The notes beneath the pieces are model-generated. The model was not told where the DNA came from and did not search any database. It was given only the letters and a program-made list of their open reading frames with translations. Both the position numbers and the translations under genes were made by a program. From positions 14,992,621 through 15,056,620 of the forward strand of contig CM068552.1 in the NCBI GenBank assembly GCA_035048495.1: a stretch of 64,000 bases of DNA, read 5' to 3'. Numbering within the stretch: position 1 is the stretch's first letter; each line of letters begins with the position of its first letter. Below are positions 54,777-64,000 of this stretch, piece after piece. Source of the stretch: Euptelea pleiosperma. Lineage: Eukaryota; Streptophyta; Magnoliopsida; Ranunculales; Eupteleaceae.

Positions 54777-55110
54777 AAGGCTGCAACTCAACCTCCAAGG
54801 CTCTGAGCCTGAGCTCGAGCCCAACCTATGGCCGGTCCTAAGTTTTTCTCAGCCCGAACCCAACCCAATTGGGTTTGGTTGGGTTGGTCAGGTTTCTTTT
54901 ATGTTGGTTGGAAAGATTGGTCAAATTTTTTTTTTTTTTAAATACTATTTCTTGGTAAGAAGAGAAGAAGAGAGCTATAAAAGAGACAAGTGAGGAGCAG
55001 CAAGAGCCCAACCCAATTTTTGATTGAGTTTTGAAAACCCAGGCCCGAATACTGAAGAGGCCAACCCAACTCACCCCGCACCCAAAGTCGGATTGAGCCC
55101 TATCATGTAG
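54777..55110. repeat. degenerate hAT-like repeat
   Basis: Starts AAGGCTGCAACTCAACC and ends near AAGTCGGATTGAGCCCTAT, with GAGCCCAACC and GGTTGGGTT words. No target duplication. Confidence 0.4.
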
Positions 55111-55404
55111 CCATGTAGGAGGTGGTCTTTTATTCTCGTGGTAAACTGTAAGTGTTGGTGCCCATCAGATGAAAAAATGGGCCGGGCTTTGGTAGACCAA
55201 AAGTCGGTCCAAGCTGACTCATTATCATAGAAGATGGGCCCAAAATTTACACAAGATTAAACGTAGCCATGGGCTTACCCATTTAATAGCTCTAAAGTTT
55301 AAAGTTACAGACCCAAGTCCAGAAAATCGGCTAGGTATAGCCCCAGCTCTCACAAAGCAAGCTGGGCTATATATAAGATACTTTGGATGATATAATCGTA
55401 TAAC

Positions 55405-55407
<3 letters not shown>

Positions 55408-55442
<35 letters not shown>
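55408..55442. repeat. (TC)n microsatellite
   Basis: 35 bases of alternating T and C. Confidence 0.95.
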
Positions 55443-55443
<1 letters not shown>

Positions 55444-56210
55444 GAGATCAAACTTTGCCAACAAAAATAAATGGAAAAAGATGAAGAAAAAGGGGTTACT
55501 CATGATTTCAAAGTGTTCAATGTTATTGTTGACTTATTTTTTTGATCTTGATCAAGATTTTGAATCCATGATTGTGGTGGTGGTGGTTCATGGTTCACTA
55601 TACAACAGCTCAACAAGTAACTCTGTAAGCTATTTTATTTAGAGCCAGTGGTTCTCCAGACATCTCCATCACTTCTGCTACTGTTAATAATTAGTGGACA
55701 CAACAGGAAGCTTTCTTAAGTAGTGCTCTGAAAGGTGTCTCCACTACCACCACACGGTTTTTTTTTGTCAACTTTATTGACACAAAATAAATCATAATTA
55801 TGCAAGGTTTACCATTCTTAGATCTCTTCATCTGATCTGATCTGATCTCTATACAGTAGAGGAAGGAATAACATGTTCATGACCCCACATCATCCACCGT
55901 TCAAAAACTCGATCAAACAGTGGATCAGTGCTCACCAAGGGGTGATCATCGTCATCATCGCATCATCGCCAACGTAATCATGGACAAATTATTGTATGCA
56001 AATAACATTGTTGACATGTGATCGATCAAGAACATTCAACCAAGGACCACTCACTTTGTACGCATTAAAATGGTCAAAAACTGGTAGCTAGACGACTGGT
56101 TCATGGTCCCATTGACCATTTATATCAACATCCAGCAACGCTGCACCAAAGCTTTTTGTACATTTATGAATTGGTGAACCTCGAGTGAGAGTAGAGTTAG
56201 GGGTTTCAAC
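55443..56210. other. no gene seen
   Basis: Contains short CATCATCG and CTGATCTGATCTGATCT repeats; no coding support. Confidence 0.35.
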
Positions 56211-56214
56211 CATG

Positions 56215-56300
56215 GTTTAAAAAACCGTTATGACGGCCATTATAACGGACATAACAATAATGTTATAACGAATGCATTTCAACCTCCACCAATAAGTCAT
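56215..56300. repeat. isolated hAT-type end
   Basis: CATGGTTTAAAAAACCG followed by CCATTATAACGG-type words, like the ends at 45357. No right end found. Confidence 0.4.
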
Positions 56301-56696
56301 AAATAAGAGAAATCTTTGCTCTGCACCATAGTTACTAGGAAACACATTCTCGTGGAGATGGGCGTTTCCCGAGAAATAAGCTTGGGAAATGGGTACGATA
56401 TGGTTTCCCCGAAACAGAGAAATTTCAAAGAAACATTGAGGAAATGTAAATAGAAACGTATGGGAAACGATACGAAAAACTTATGAGAAATGTGTATATA
56501 CTTGAATTTGGAAACTCCATAGTTATTTCGTACTTTATTGGTGGGAAAATGAGATTAATAGCTTTTTCTTTTTAATAACCATACGACTGTTTTAAGAAAT
56601 TGGAGAGTTCAAAAAGAAAAAAAAAGATGAGCATATAGGCTTTTATTTTTCTTAGTGGATGAAAATAGAAAAGAAATTAGAGAGTTCACTCATATC

Positions 56697-57085
56697 TAGG
56701 GGTGTCAATGGATAGTCGAAAATTTGACTTCGTGTTATAATAATCGGATAATATCCGAATATCAGATCTAGATTCAGATAAATTTTTTTATATTAATTCG
56801 AGTACTTTTTGGATATGGATTCAGATATTGATAATATCCAATCCGGATATTATATAAATAGAACGATTATAATAAATATAATTATATATATATATATAAT
56901 AAATAATAAATTATATTTATTATATAAATATAATAATTATCCAATTTACTTATCGGATATTTGATAGGTTAAATCGGATTCAAATTCGAATATTGATTCA
57001 GAATACCCATTAGATATTGAATCGCATTCGGATATCAGATAATTTTTCGGATTCAAATTCAGATATTTGATTCAAAAAATACCTG
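56697..57085. repeat. family-D hAT-like repeat, right end lost
   Basis: Starts TAGGGGTGTCAATGGATAGT and matches 1294-1743 through the GGATAT-rich interior. The terminal TTGACA at the right is not recognisable. Confidence 0.55.
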
Positions 57086-58432
57086 CTGATCGTTTTAAAT
57101 CTATTTCCCTTCCCAATTCCACGAATGTTTCCTTTGACGCTTCTCACCCGTTTCCTGTATCACATTGAAATTTTAGGGGCTGTTTCACACCGACGTTGTT
57201 TGTCGACAGGTACCCCCAACTACCTCCACTAACAAATTAGAAACAAAATTCCATACTAACACTCCTAAAAGAAATACAACAAAGAAGATAAACTCAGATT
57301 AATTAAATTCAATATTTTTGCTTTTTTTTTTTTTTCTACAGTGATTTTTGGGAATATTGTTGGCATGAATTTTCCCTTCTAATCATTAGTAGCAAAAGTT
57401 TTCTTAACCCAGGTTAAGGAGGCGTAGAATTTTTTTGACCCACTTAAACTTGGGGTAGTTGAGATGCTTGTCGACGTGATAAGCGCGTTAGAGATCGAAT
57501 TTTTGCTCTTCGTCAATCAATATTATTATAGATTCTTCGCGTGTGCTCAAAATGCTGTAAGCGAATTCGACATGCCGAGTTTAAGGGAAAGCTAGTTTTA
57601 AAAATAGGTTTACAATATAGTTGTTTACTATATTTTTCGCGCAATCCACACCCTCGAATAACTCTGAGCCAAACAACAGTTTAATTAGTTGCTGTCTACT
57701 ATAATTATGCCGGCCGCTTAGAGTTAATGTTGCAACCAAACACGCCCTTAAAGTTCTAGTGTTTTTCTGTCAAATTGTGGGGTACTCACCAAAAAAAAAA
57801 AAATGAGAGACCATATGGGGGTTGCTGCCATACCTTATTAACTTCTTTTTGGCTCTGTTTACAACCATAATGCTGGAGTTGTATGTCCGGCGTAGTACAC
57901 AGCAACCAAGCCGATTGACTAAGGAAAAAAGGAAAATAATAGAGATTTTATTTTTATTTTGAAAAATGAGAAACAGAAGACTCTGTTATCCTTCATCTTC
58001 TAACTTATTAGTCGATTTTTCCTCAGGTACTCCTGAAAAACGCGTTTTGAATTTTTTTTCAACTTTTGAAAACCATGTCAACACGTTTTTCAAGGTGTAT
58101 CAAACAGTGAAGAGACGTCTCTGAGCAAAAGTACTCTTTTAATTAACAAGTTGACCAACCAGAAACCCCTACGATAGAATCTCTAAAATAGTCTTCAAAA
58201 GGCCTTCCTCAGTTCCTCTTCGACAATTCACAAATTTAATCTACTACGTACTAGAACTGTTCATAAAATCTGCAAAATACCTCCATTCAGCTGTTTTTTC
58301 ACATAATCTTTCACATAAACAAGTATCCAAGCATACCCAGAACACAATAACTTAATCCATAATAAGGAACGATCACAGTAAAACATATCTATTAATTGAA
58401 ATATTGTTCATATATATATGTAGCTATGGAGA
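57086..58432. other. no gene seen; 3' flank of the phytosulfokine gene
   Basis: AT-rich with A and T homopolymers; no supported frame. Confidence 0.35.
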
Positions 58433-58443
58433 TTAACACGAAT

Positions 58444-58812
58444 TCAAGGCTGCTTCTTCTTCTGCGTATAGATATAATCAGTATGAGCCACAAGAGTCCT
58501 TCTCATCAAGCACTCGTCCTCCTGAATTCCTTCACAACTTTCATCAACGTCAACGTTCTCTACCACTTCAAGATCCTACAGAAATATAAAAAAAGAAAAA
58601 AAAATTAGAACCCAGAAAAATTAATAAGCCCCAGCGATTAGAATCGAAATAAAAAATTGAAAAAAAAAAATGATTTTTATGATAAATCGACCTACCCCAT
58701 GTTGGGTTTTCAATGGAGAATCATTGGGATGTGCAGGGTCCGGGCGAGCAGCGTAGGTTAGAGAGAAGAAGAGGAGTGTGGCTATGATGAAAAGGGAGGT
58801 AACTTTAGACAT
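58444..58812 (-). CDS. PSK: phytosulfokine precursor (PSK), 82 aa, 2 exons
   Basis: Encodes a secreted preproprotein whose tyrosine-sulfated pentapeptide YIYTQ acts as a growth and defence signal perceived by leucine-rich-repeat receptor kinases. Exon 1 is 58696-58812 (39 codons, ending KTQHG at GGG|GTAGGT). Exon 2 is 58444-58575 (acceptor TTTCTGTAG, stop TGA). Residues 1-21 are a clear signal peptide ([20 protein letters not shown]). The family region has Cys53 and Cys61 in [20 protein letters not shown] and then YIYTQ at 73-77. The Asp before the first Tyr suits tyrosylprotein sulfotransferase. The tail is KKKQP. The intron is 120 bp and the one-intron structure is usual for PSK genes. All hallmark residues are intact, so it should be functional. 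Which paralogue it is cannot be told. Confidence 0.95.
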
Positions 58813-58854
58813 CTTGTCTCCAAATTGTTAACTGGGTAATTTGTAGAGGAGACA

Positions 58855-58892
58855 GACACAGAGAGAGAGAGAGAGAGCGAGGTGAATTTATA
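58855..58892 (-). promoter_or_regulatory. PSK core promoter and CT-rich leader
   Basis: A TATAAATT box at 58885-58892 (minus strand) lies about 75 bp before the start codon and is followed by a (CT)n-rich leader. Confidence 0.6.
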
Positions 58893-59329
58893 GAGAGGGA
58901 AGAAGATTCAGGAGAAAGAAGCGCGTGTGAACTGAAGGAGATGAGACGTGAAATAGTCCATTCGGAAAAATTCTGGACGGAAAAAATAAGTATAAAATAA
59001 GGTGCTTATTAAAAGCCGACCACAGATTATTTAACAAAAAAATGGTATTTGAGAAAAGCGCTTTTTATTTTTTTTAAGCCGAGAAAAGCTTGTTAACGTC
59101 GCCGGTTATCGTTATCACGCGCTATCATGGGAGCATGAGCTGGGGCGCGTGAGTAAGCGCGTGATGCTGACACTCTCTAACACTCCTCTGTCCCATATAA
59201 GTCGGGAAGGGTAAAACTGGAATGAAAAAATGTCTTACAACACAGTGAGTGAACACATGGCTATGACTCGAACTCGGCGCTTTGGTTCGTGTCGATAAAA
59301 ATTCTTTCGATTTTCTCCAAGGTCTTGAA

Positions 59330-60008
59330 TTTTCAGATATTAGTCAACGCGTTGTTTTATGCTACTTTCCTGGACAGGCACACCAGAGCTCTTCGCAGGA
59401 GTGGCTGGGTTGTCTTGCCATTGGATAGCTGAGGTGGATAGTTTATACTTTGGACCCCTTGGATTCTCTGGACTGGCAGTACGGATAGTTCCATCTTCTT
59501 CATTATGCGTGAGAAAATTTTTGAAGCAGGGGATTTTTGAGGCAGTTGACAATTACATCGTGACACAATCCGCTGCTTCAAAAGCATTTCTGGGTCTGTT
59601 TAAAAGCATCAGCCGATTGTGGCGCGATGTGATCGGTGGAGTGAGGGGCGGGGATTTTATTTCCTAAACTCCCTTTTCCTTTGATTTGCCCCTCCTGATT
59701 TTTACTTTTTTGTAATTTTGCTCCCCTTGAACAAAATCCTAGCTCGCCATTGGATGTGATTGGTCATTGCTTCGCTGATTCAAAAATCTGGTGCTTCAAA
59801 AAAGTTTTGAAATTTTTTGAAGCAAAGGATTTATGAAGCAGCGAAGCAGTGGCCAATCGCATCGCGCCACAATCCACTGCTTCAAAAGTATTTTTGGGTC
59901 TGTTAAAAAGCATCAGCAGATTATGGCCCGATATGTGATTGGTCACTACTTCGCTGCTTCAAAAAAAAATTCTCATGAGAAATATTTTGAAGCAGAGGAT
60001 TTTTGAAG
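59330..60008. repeat. foldback/direct repeats with GCTTCAAAA words
   Basis: Repeated CTGCTTCAAAAG, GGTCTGTTAAAAAGCATCAG and GCGCGATGTGATTGG-type words occur in direct and inverted order. 59757-59870 is an imperfect inverted repeat. A decayed MITE cluster upstream of PSK; the open frames here are repeat artefacts. Confidence 0.5.
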
Positions 60009-60345
60009 CCACACTATTAGAGGGCGCTGACTGTATGGATGTTTTGCCAGTCCCTCGGTGGACCTGCAAACCAAAAATCAGCCTGATTTGTAATTTACAA
60101 TCTTTGGATCTTTGTACCCAAATAACGCTCAATAATGCTCAAATTCCTAGTGTTAAAATCAACCCATGAAAATAACTTCAATCCAACGCTTAGAAATCAT
60201 TGATCAGGTTTATTTTTGGTTTGTAGGTCCACCTAATGATTGGCCAAATATCCATAAGGTCAGCGTACACTAAGAGTATGCCACGTGGCTCGTATTGTGG
60301 TTTGTGACCGGAACGCGCTGTGACCGAAGTTTTGCTTCTCTACCA
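60009..60345. repeat. foldback element, family A
   Basis: Arms GAGGGCGCTGACTGTATGG and the inverse of CCATAAGGTCAGCGTACAC, with GTGGACCTGCAAACCAAAAA and a right end GCCACGTGGCTCGTATTGTGG. Confidence 0.65.
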
Positions 60346-60703
60346 ATTGTCTTGTTTTTCCTTGATGAAATTGAAAACTATTGAATTTTTGAAACTTCTT
60401 AAATCTATTATCTATACTAAAGCTCGGCACTGCTGAGGTGGCGCTCTCTCCATCGATTTTTCCAAATATATCCTCTTTTTAATTTTTTTAAAATAACCCA
60501 TTCATACTTGCTTTAATGTTACTAAACTACAAAGGTATATTGGACTTTGTCTCAACAAAAACATTTACTCTTCCAACCTCTTTGTTCCAAAACGTTTACT
60601 CATATTAAAACCATCTTCATTAATCCTCCAAAACCCACCCCAGCACTGCTGCAGTGGCGTTGTTTCCACTTTTTTCAAAAATACACTTGAACCTCTTTAA
60701 CAT

Positions 60704-61078
60704 GGGTCGGGTTCGGTGACCAACATTTTTTACCAACACCTTGGTGTACCCTTATAGGAGATGAATAAATGGTTGATTTTTGGTGAAGATGATCTATATG
60801 GTGAGGAGATCATCCTCACAAAAATTCAAATAATTTTGATATTCATAGACTGGTTTAGAAATTGAAGAATTATGGACCGTCGATTTTTACCGTGTAACTT
60901 GAAACCACATTCAACGGGGTTAAAAATTTCAGAATGGGCTGATTTTTTGTTGGGGTTATCTATATGGCGAGGAGATCATCCTCACCCAAAATCAGTCATT
61001 GATTCATCCTCTATATGGGTCCACCAAGGTGTTGGTCAAAAATGTTGGTAAGAAATGTTGGTCACAGGAACCCAACCC
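60704..61078. mobile_element. MULE-type MITE (family C) inside the Helitron
   Basis: Inverted ends GGGTCGGGTTCGGTGACCAA and inverse of GGGTTGGGTTCCTGTGACCA. Perfect 9-bp duplication CTTTAACAT at 60695-60703 and 61079-61087. Confidence 0.88.
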
Positions 61079-62707
61079 CTTTAACATCTCATAAATTCTA
61101 AAAAAATCCTTTACACTTCAAAACGGTTCAAAACCCTATTCGTGTTTTTAATTCCAAGATGCCTCTTACTCTACAACATGCACGGCTCCCTAAGATGTCT
61201 CTCTATCTCCCCATTACTCGTGTTGAACGAAAAACGATTTGATGGTATTTGAACGGTCTCATTCTTGCCTAGCTCTAATCTCTCACATCTTCTATCTCTA
61301 ATACTCTAAGTGCTAAATCCCAAATCGTAATTTTATTTATTTTATTTGTTCTAGATATTGAGCAATATGCAGAGATTTCTGAGGCGTCATAAGCAACATA
61401 CATGAGACATATTTAAACAAGTCTACAAATAGAACACTGTTTCGAAGGATTTGACACCGATCATCGCACACTACTAAGACGGTTGAGATTTTGTTTTAAG
61501 TGAAGGCAATTATACTATCTGTTGTTCTTCAAATTTTTTTTTTTTCAGAAACTTCACCATTTTTTTTTTTGTTTTTATAAACAGATCGATAAGATAAAAG
61601 AATGGTTGCCATATGCGTTTTCCATTCTTTTTTCCTTAAGGCGTTGTCAATTATTCATCTTCTATTAAGTATTTTTCCTAGATTTTTTTTTCTTTTTTAA
61701 TTAATTTTGATTTTGATTTGCGTTCTACTTTATTTTACTTTAGAAATGGAATAGAGATCTTGAATCAAGTGTTTGTGTTTATTGTTTGGGTTGCAATCAA
61801 AATGTATATTTAAACATCTTATATACACAAAAAAAATTGATTCTAAATAATTTTGGGAGCAATGACTTACTGATGGATTTAAATATAGATGGACCTACAA
61901 TCAACCTGATTAATTGTTTCTAATCGTTGGATTTAAATCTTCTATCAATTGTTGTACTGTCATGGGTTTTGATCCTTACGCTTGACATCACCATCAGGCT
62001 TAGTTTTTAGTCTGCAGGTTCATCTAGAACTTAATTTATGAATATTGTGATATCTAAACGTTGCGTTGGCATTGGATTTTGAGGGATTTTATTTTATTTT
62101 ATTTTTAAATATATAACTTCTAGAGTTCATCGATCAATCTAACTTTTTGTGTATGTGTCTATCAAGAAGTGTGCGAAGCATCCATGCAGTTTGTGGGCCC
62201 ATCGTCTATAATCTCAAACATACAACATTCTGCAATAAAATTTCCTTCATTTTTCTCTTAATATTATAACCTTTGAAAGATGTATAAAAAAACTTCATGG
62301 TAATTAATATTGGTTCTCAAAGAGAAATAGAGTGTTATTGGAATGCGATTCATCATTGATCTCTAAAAACTATGTAACATTGTATTTTAGGGGAGATGCG
62401 CACTGGTTCTTTAAGGTGCCCATGTCTTCTCTGACATGTGTCACTAGATGTTAGGGGTTAAGATGCCTAAACTAAATGTTCAACAAATCTATATCTATAT
62501 ATCACCAAATCATAGAAGTGATATGTATCACAAAAATCATAAAATGTTTTCTTTTTAATAGGCGATGTGAGGTGAACATAAAAGTTTGAATAGGTATAGT
62601 CCACGCACATGTACCATTAACACAATAATAATTATTTTTTTAACATTATATAAGTGTCAAAATAAGATATAATTGTATATACAAAAAAAAAATATTCCTT
62701 TTACTGT

Positions 62708-62726
62708 GCCCGTGCTAAGCACGGGC
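62708..62726 (+). other. Helitron 3' terminal hairpin
   Basis: GCCCGTGCT-A-AGCACGGGC, 19 bases. Confidence 0.9.
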
Positions 62727-62739
62727 TATTGATTCCTAG

Positions 62740-63180
62740 TAAAGGATATAAAATACAGATGCCTTTTTTGCCACATGGAGAGGGATAATAAGGGACCAAA
62801 GCTTATTTTTTAATTTTTTGGTGAACGACTGAAACTTTCCACACTGAGGTAGTGAAACACATTGCACATCAGCTGCCACGTGTAAGAAAAGCCCTAATTA
62901 TGATTAGAAGGTAGGGTCTACCATCAAGTGGCCGGATCCCATTTCAGGGTGTCAATGAGAACCCGATTAATTAATACTCAACAGAAATTGGCCCTAATTA
63001 ATTCGGTTTTTCTACTAGCCATTCAGATTTGGACCCGAAAAGCCATGAACTAATATTACCCGCACCCGAAATATATAATAGGTTTCAATTCTTGGTACAC
63101 TAGTACCTGGACCGAAGCAAGACCAAAACTGAGAGAATTTAGAACCAACGTATATAACAATGCTAAGGGTGTTAATTTTT
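62740..63180. other. no gene seen
   Basis: Contains GGGTGTCAATGAGAACCCG at about 62947, a hAT-like end without a partner. Confidence 0.35.
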
Positions 63181-63420
63181 TAAACTTTACTAGGGTAAGC
63201 CACGTGCACCTTACACGTGGCAACACCTTACACATGGAAAACGCTTGGAGATCCCTCCTTGTATGGATATTTGGTCCGTCCTTAGGGGGAGCTATACACG
63301 AAAATTTATCCTGATTACTAATTTCTATCTGTTGGATTAGAGTCTATTTCATGTTTTATTTTTAACCGTGGATTTTGAGCGTTATTTGGCCATTGACAAA
63401 ACGACACAACCATAATGTCC
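63181..63420. repeat. family-A half element
   Basis: Only the left arm and core: GCCACGTGCACCTTACACG, TGTATGGATATTTGGTCCG, GTTATTTGGCC. The right arm is lost. Confidence 0.45.
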
Positions 63421-63539
63421 ATGGTCCTTGAACCATGTGATCATTACTCTTAAAATAATGGGAGTATGTACGGTACATTTCATTAACTTTTTATTTTGGA
63501 TTTTTTTTATTTGCAAACATATACGTTGGTTGATGATGG

Positions 63540-63860
63540 ACCATATTATGAGCAACGTGGTACACTTTTAGAGACTATTGACCGTATCGTATGGATGTTT
63601 GACCCATCCCTAGATAAACCTACATACCAAAATTCATCTGATTAGGAATTTCTATCCATTTTATTAGAGTATTTTTAAGCGTCGATTTCTAGCATTTTTT
63701 GGTGTAATCAATTCCAAAAGTTCGAAATCACTAATAATGCTGATTTTTATCATGTACGTCTACCTAGGGGTGGTCAAACACCCATACGGTCATCAACCTC
63801 TAATAAAGTATCATGTGGCACACATTGTGGTCCATCATCAACGTTGATGATGGTCTTCCA
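63540..63860. repeat. foldback element, family A
   Basis: Outer GATGATGGACCATATTATG on the left pairs with CACATTGTGGTCCATCATC on the right; inner ATTGACCGTATCGTATGGAT pairs with ATACGGTCATCAACC. Confidence 0.6.
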
Positions 63861-64000
63861 TCACTAAATTTTTTCTAGGAAAGGAATTCATGATGACGTA
63901 ATGGGAGATGAGCGGTTGACGTACTGCTAAGACAAAACAAAATGAAAAAAGGAAAAGCATTTAAAGTCTAAATTACACTTAAAAGTTGCATATAAACTAA

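Larger units (their letters stand above)
60411..62739 (+). mobile_element. non-autonomous Helitron, 2.3 kb
   Basis: The 5' end TCTATACTAAAGC follows an A. The 3' end has a perfect 9-bp-arm hairpin (62708-62726) nine bases before CTAG, which is followed by T. These are the Helitron hallmarks: TC start, subterminal hairpin, CTRR end, A|T insertion without duplication. No Rep/helicase is encoded. A family-C MITE sits inside (60704-61078). Confidence 0.85.

Noticed and set aside
58444..58480. A variant phytosulfokine pentapeptide
   Set aside because: A first hand translation dropped two bases and suggested a variant. Re-reading block by block gives canonical YIYTQ followed by KKKQP.
59339..59667. 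Open frames of 70-100 codons on both strands
   Set aside because: They lie in GCTTCAAAA-type foldback repeats and show no domain or splice context.

Overview
The window is nuclear DNA of a flowering plant. The evidence is spliced genes with GT/AG introns, plant-specific families (phytosulfokine precursor, PP2-A10-like membrane protein, an organelle-targeted RsmE-type rRNA methyltransferase), and a heavy load of copia, LINE, hAT, Mutator-type and Helitron elements. I cannot name the species. The long TE-filled introns and abundant foldback elements would fit a TE-rich eudicot or magnoliid, which is only an inference.

Layout. 1-8.0 kb: no intact gene, but a dense set of DNA transposons, several dated by exact target-site duplications (TSDs): hAT elements with 8-bp TSDs, a small Mutator-type (MULE) family with 9-bp TSDs that inserts into itself, and a 1.6-kb Pack-MULE candidate (3774-5349). 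8.67-8.86 kb (-): a small basic conserved-looking protein. 9.1-13.5 kb: palindromic repeats and a tRNA-derived SINE-like piece. 14.72-40.71 kb (-): one intact eight-exon gene for an RsmE-type 16S rRNA uridine-N3 methyltransferase (285 aa, predicted organellar). Its exons total only 858 nt, yet it spans 26 kb. Intron 2 holds a young, internally deleted copia element (20102-23455, 5-bp TSD, LTRs about 98% alike by eye). Intron 1 is 16.6 kb with a GC donor and is almost entirely a second, older copia element (24029-40255), split by a LINE and by an 8.4-kb hAT element, which is itself invaded by smaller elements.

40.7-47.1 kb: repeats, exon-like pieces resembling part of a PWWP domain (42.7-44.15 kb), and a multiply interrupted foldback element. 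47.41-48.70 kb (+): an intact single-exon PP2-A10-like gene. 49-58 kb: a hAT MITE, a decayed LINE fragment, foldback elements and microsatellites. 58.44-58.81 kb (-): a two-exon phytosulfokine precursor with canonical YIYTQ. 59.3-64 kb: foldback elements and a well-delimited 2.3-kb Helitron (60411-62739) with a MULE MITE inside.

The host genes appear unrelated to one another. The most informative content is the stratigraphy of the mobile elements. Order of insertion can be read from nesting, from one empty-site paralogue and from TSDs. The large hAT has both inverted ends but no TSD, and it abuts truncated LINE and copia sequence, which suggests an adjacent deletion by aberrant transposition. 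Repeat family letters (A, B, C, D, E, H, I) are labels for this report only. All alignments were done by eye.
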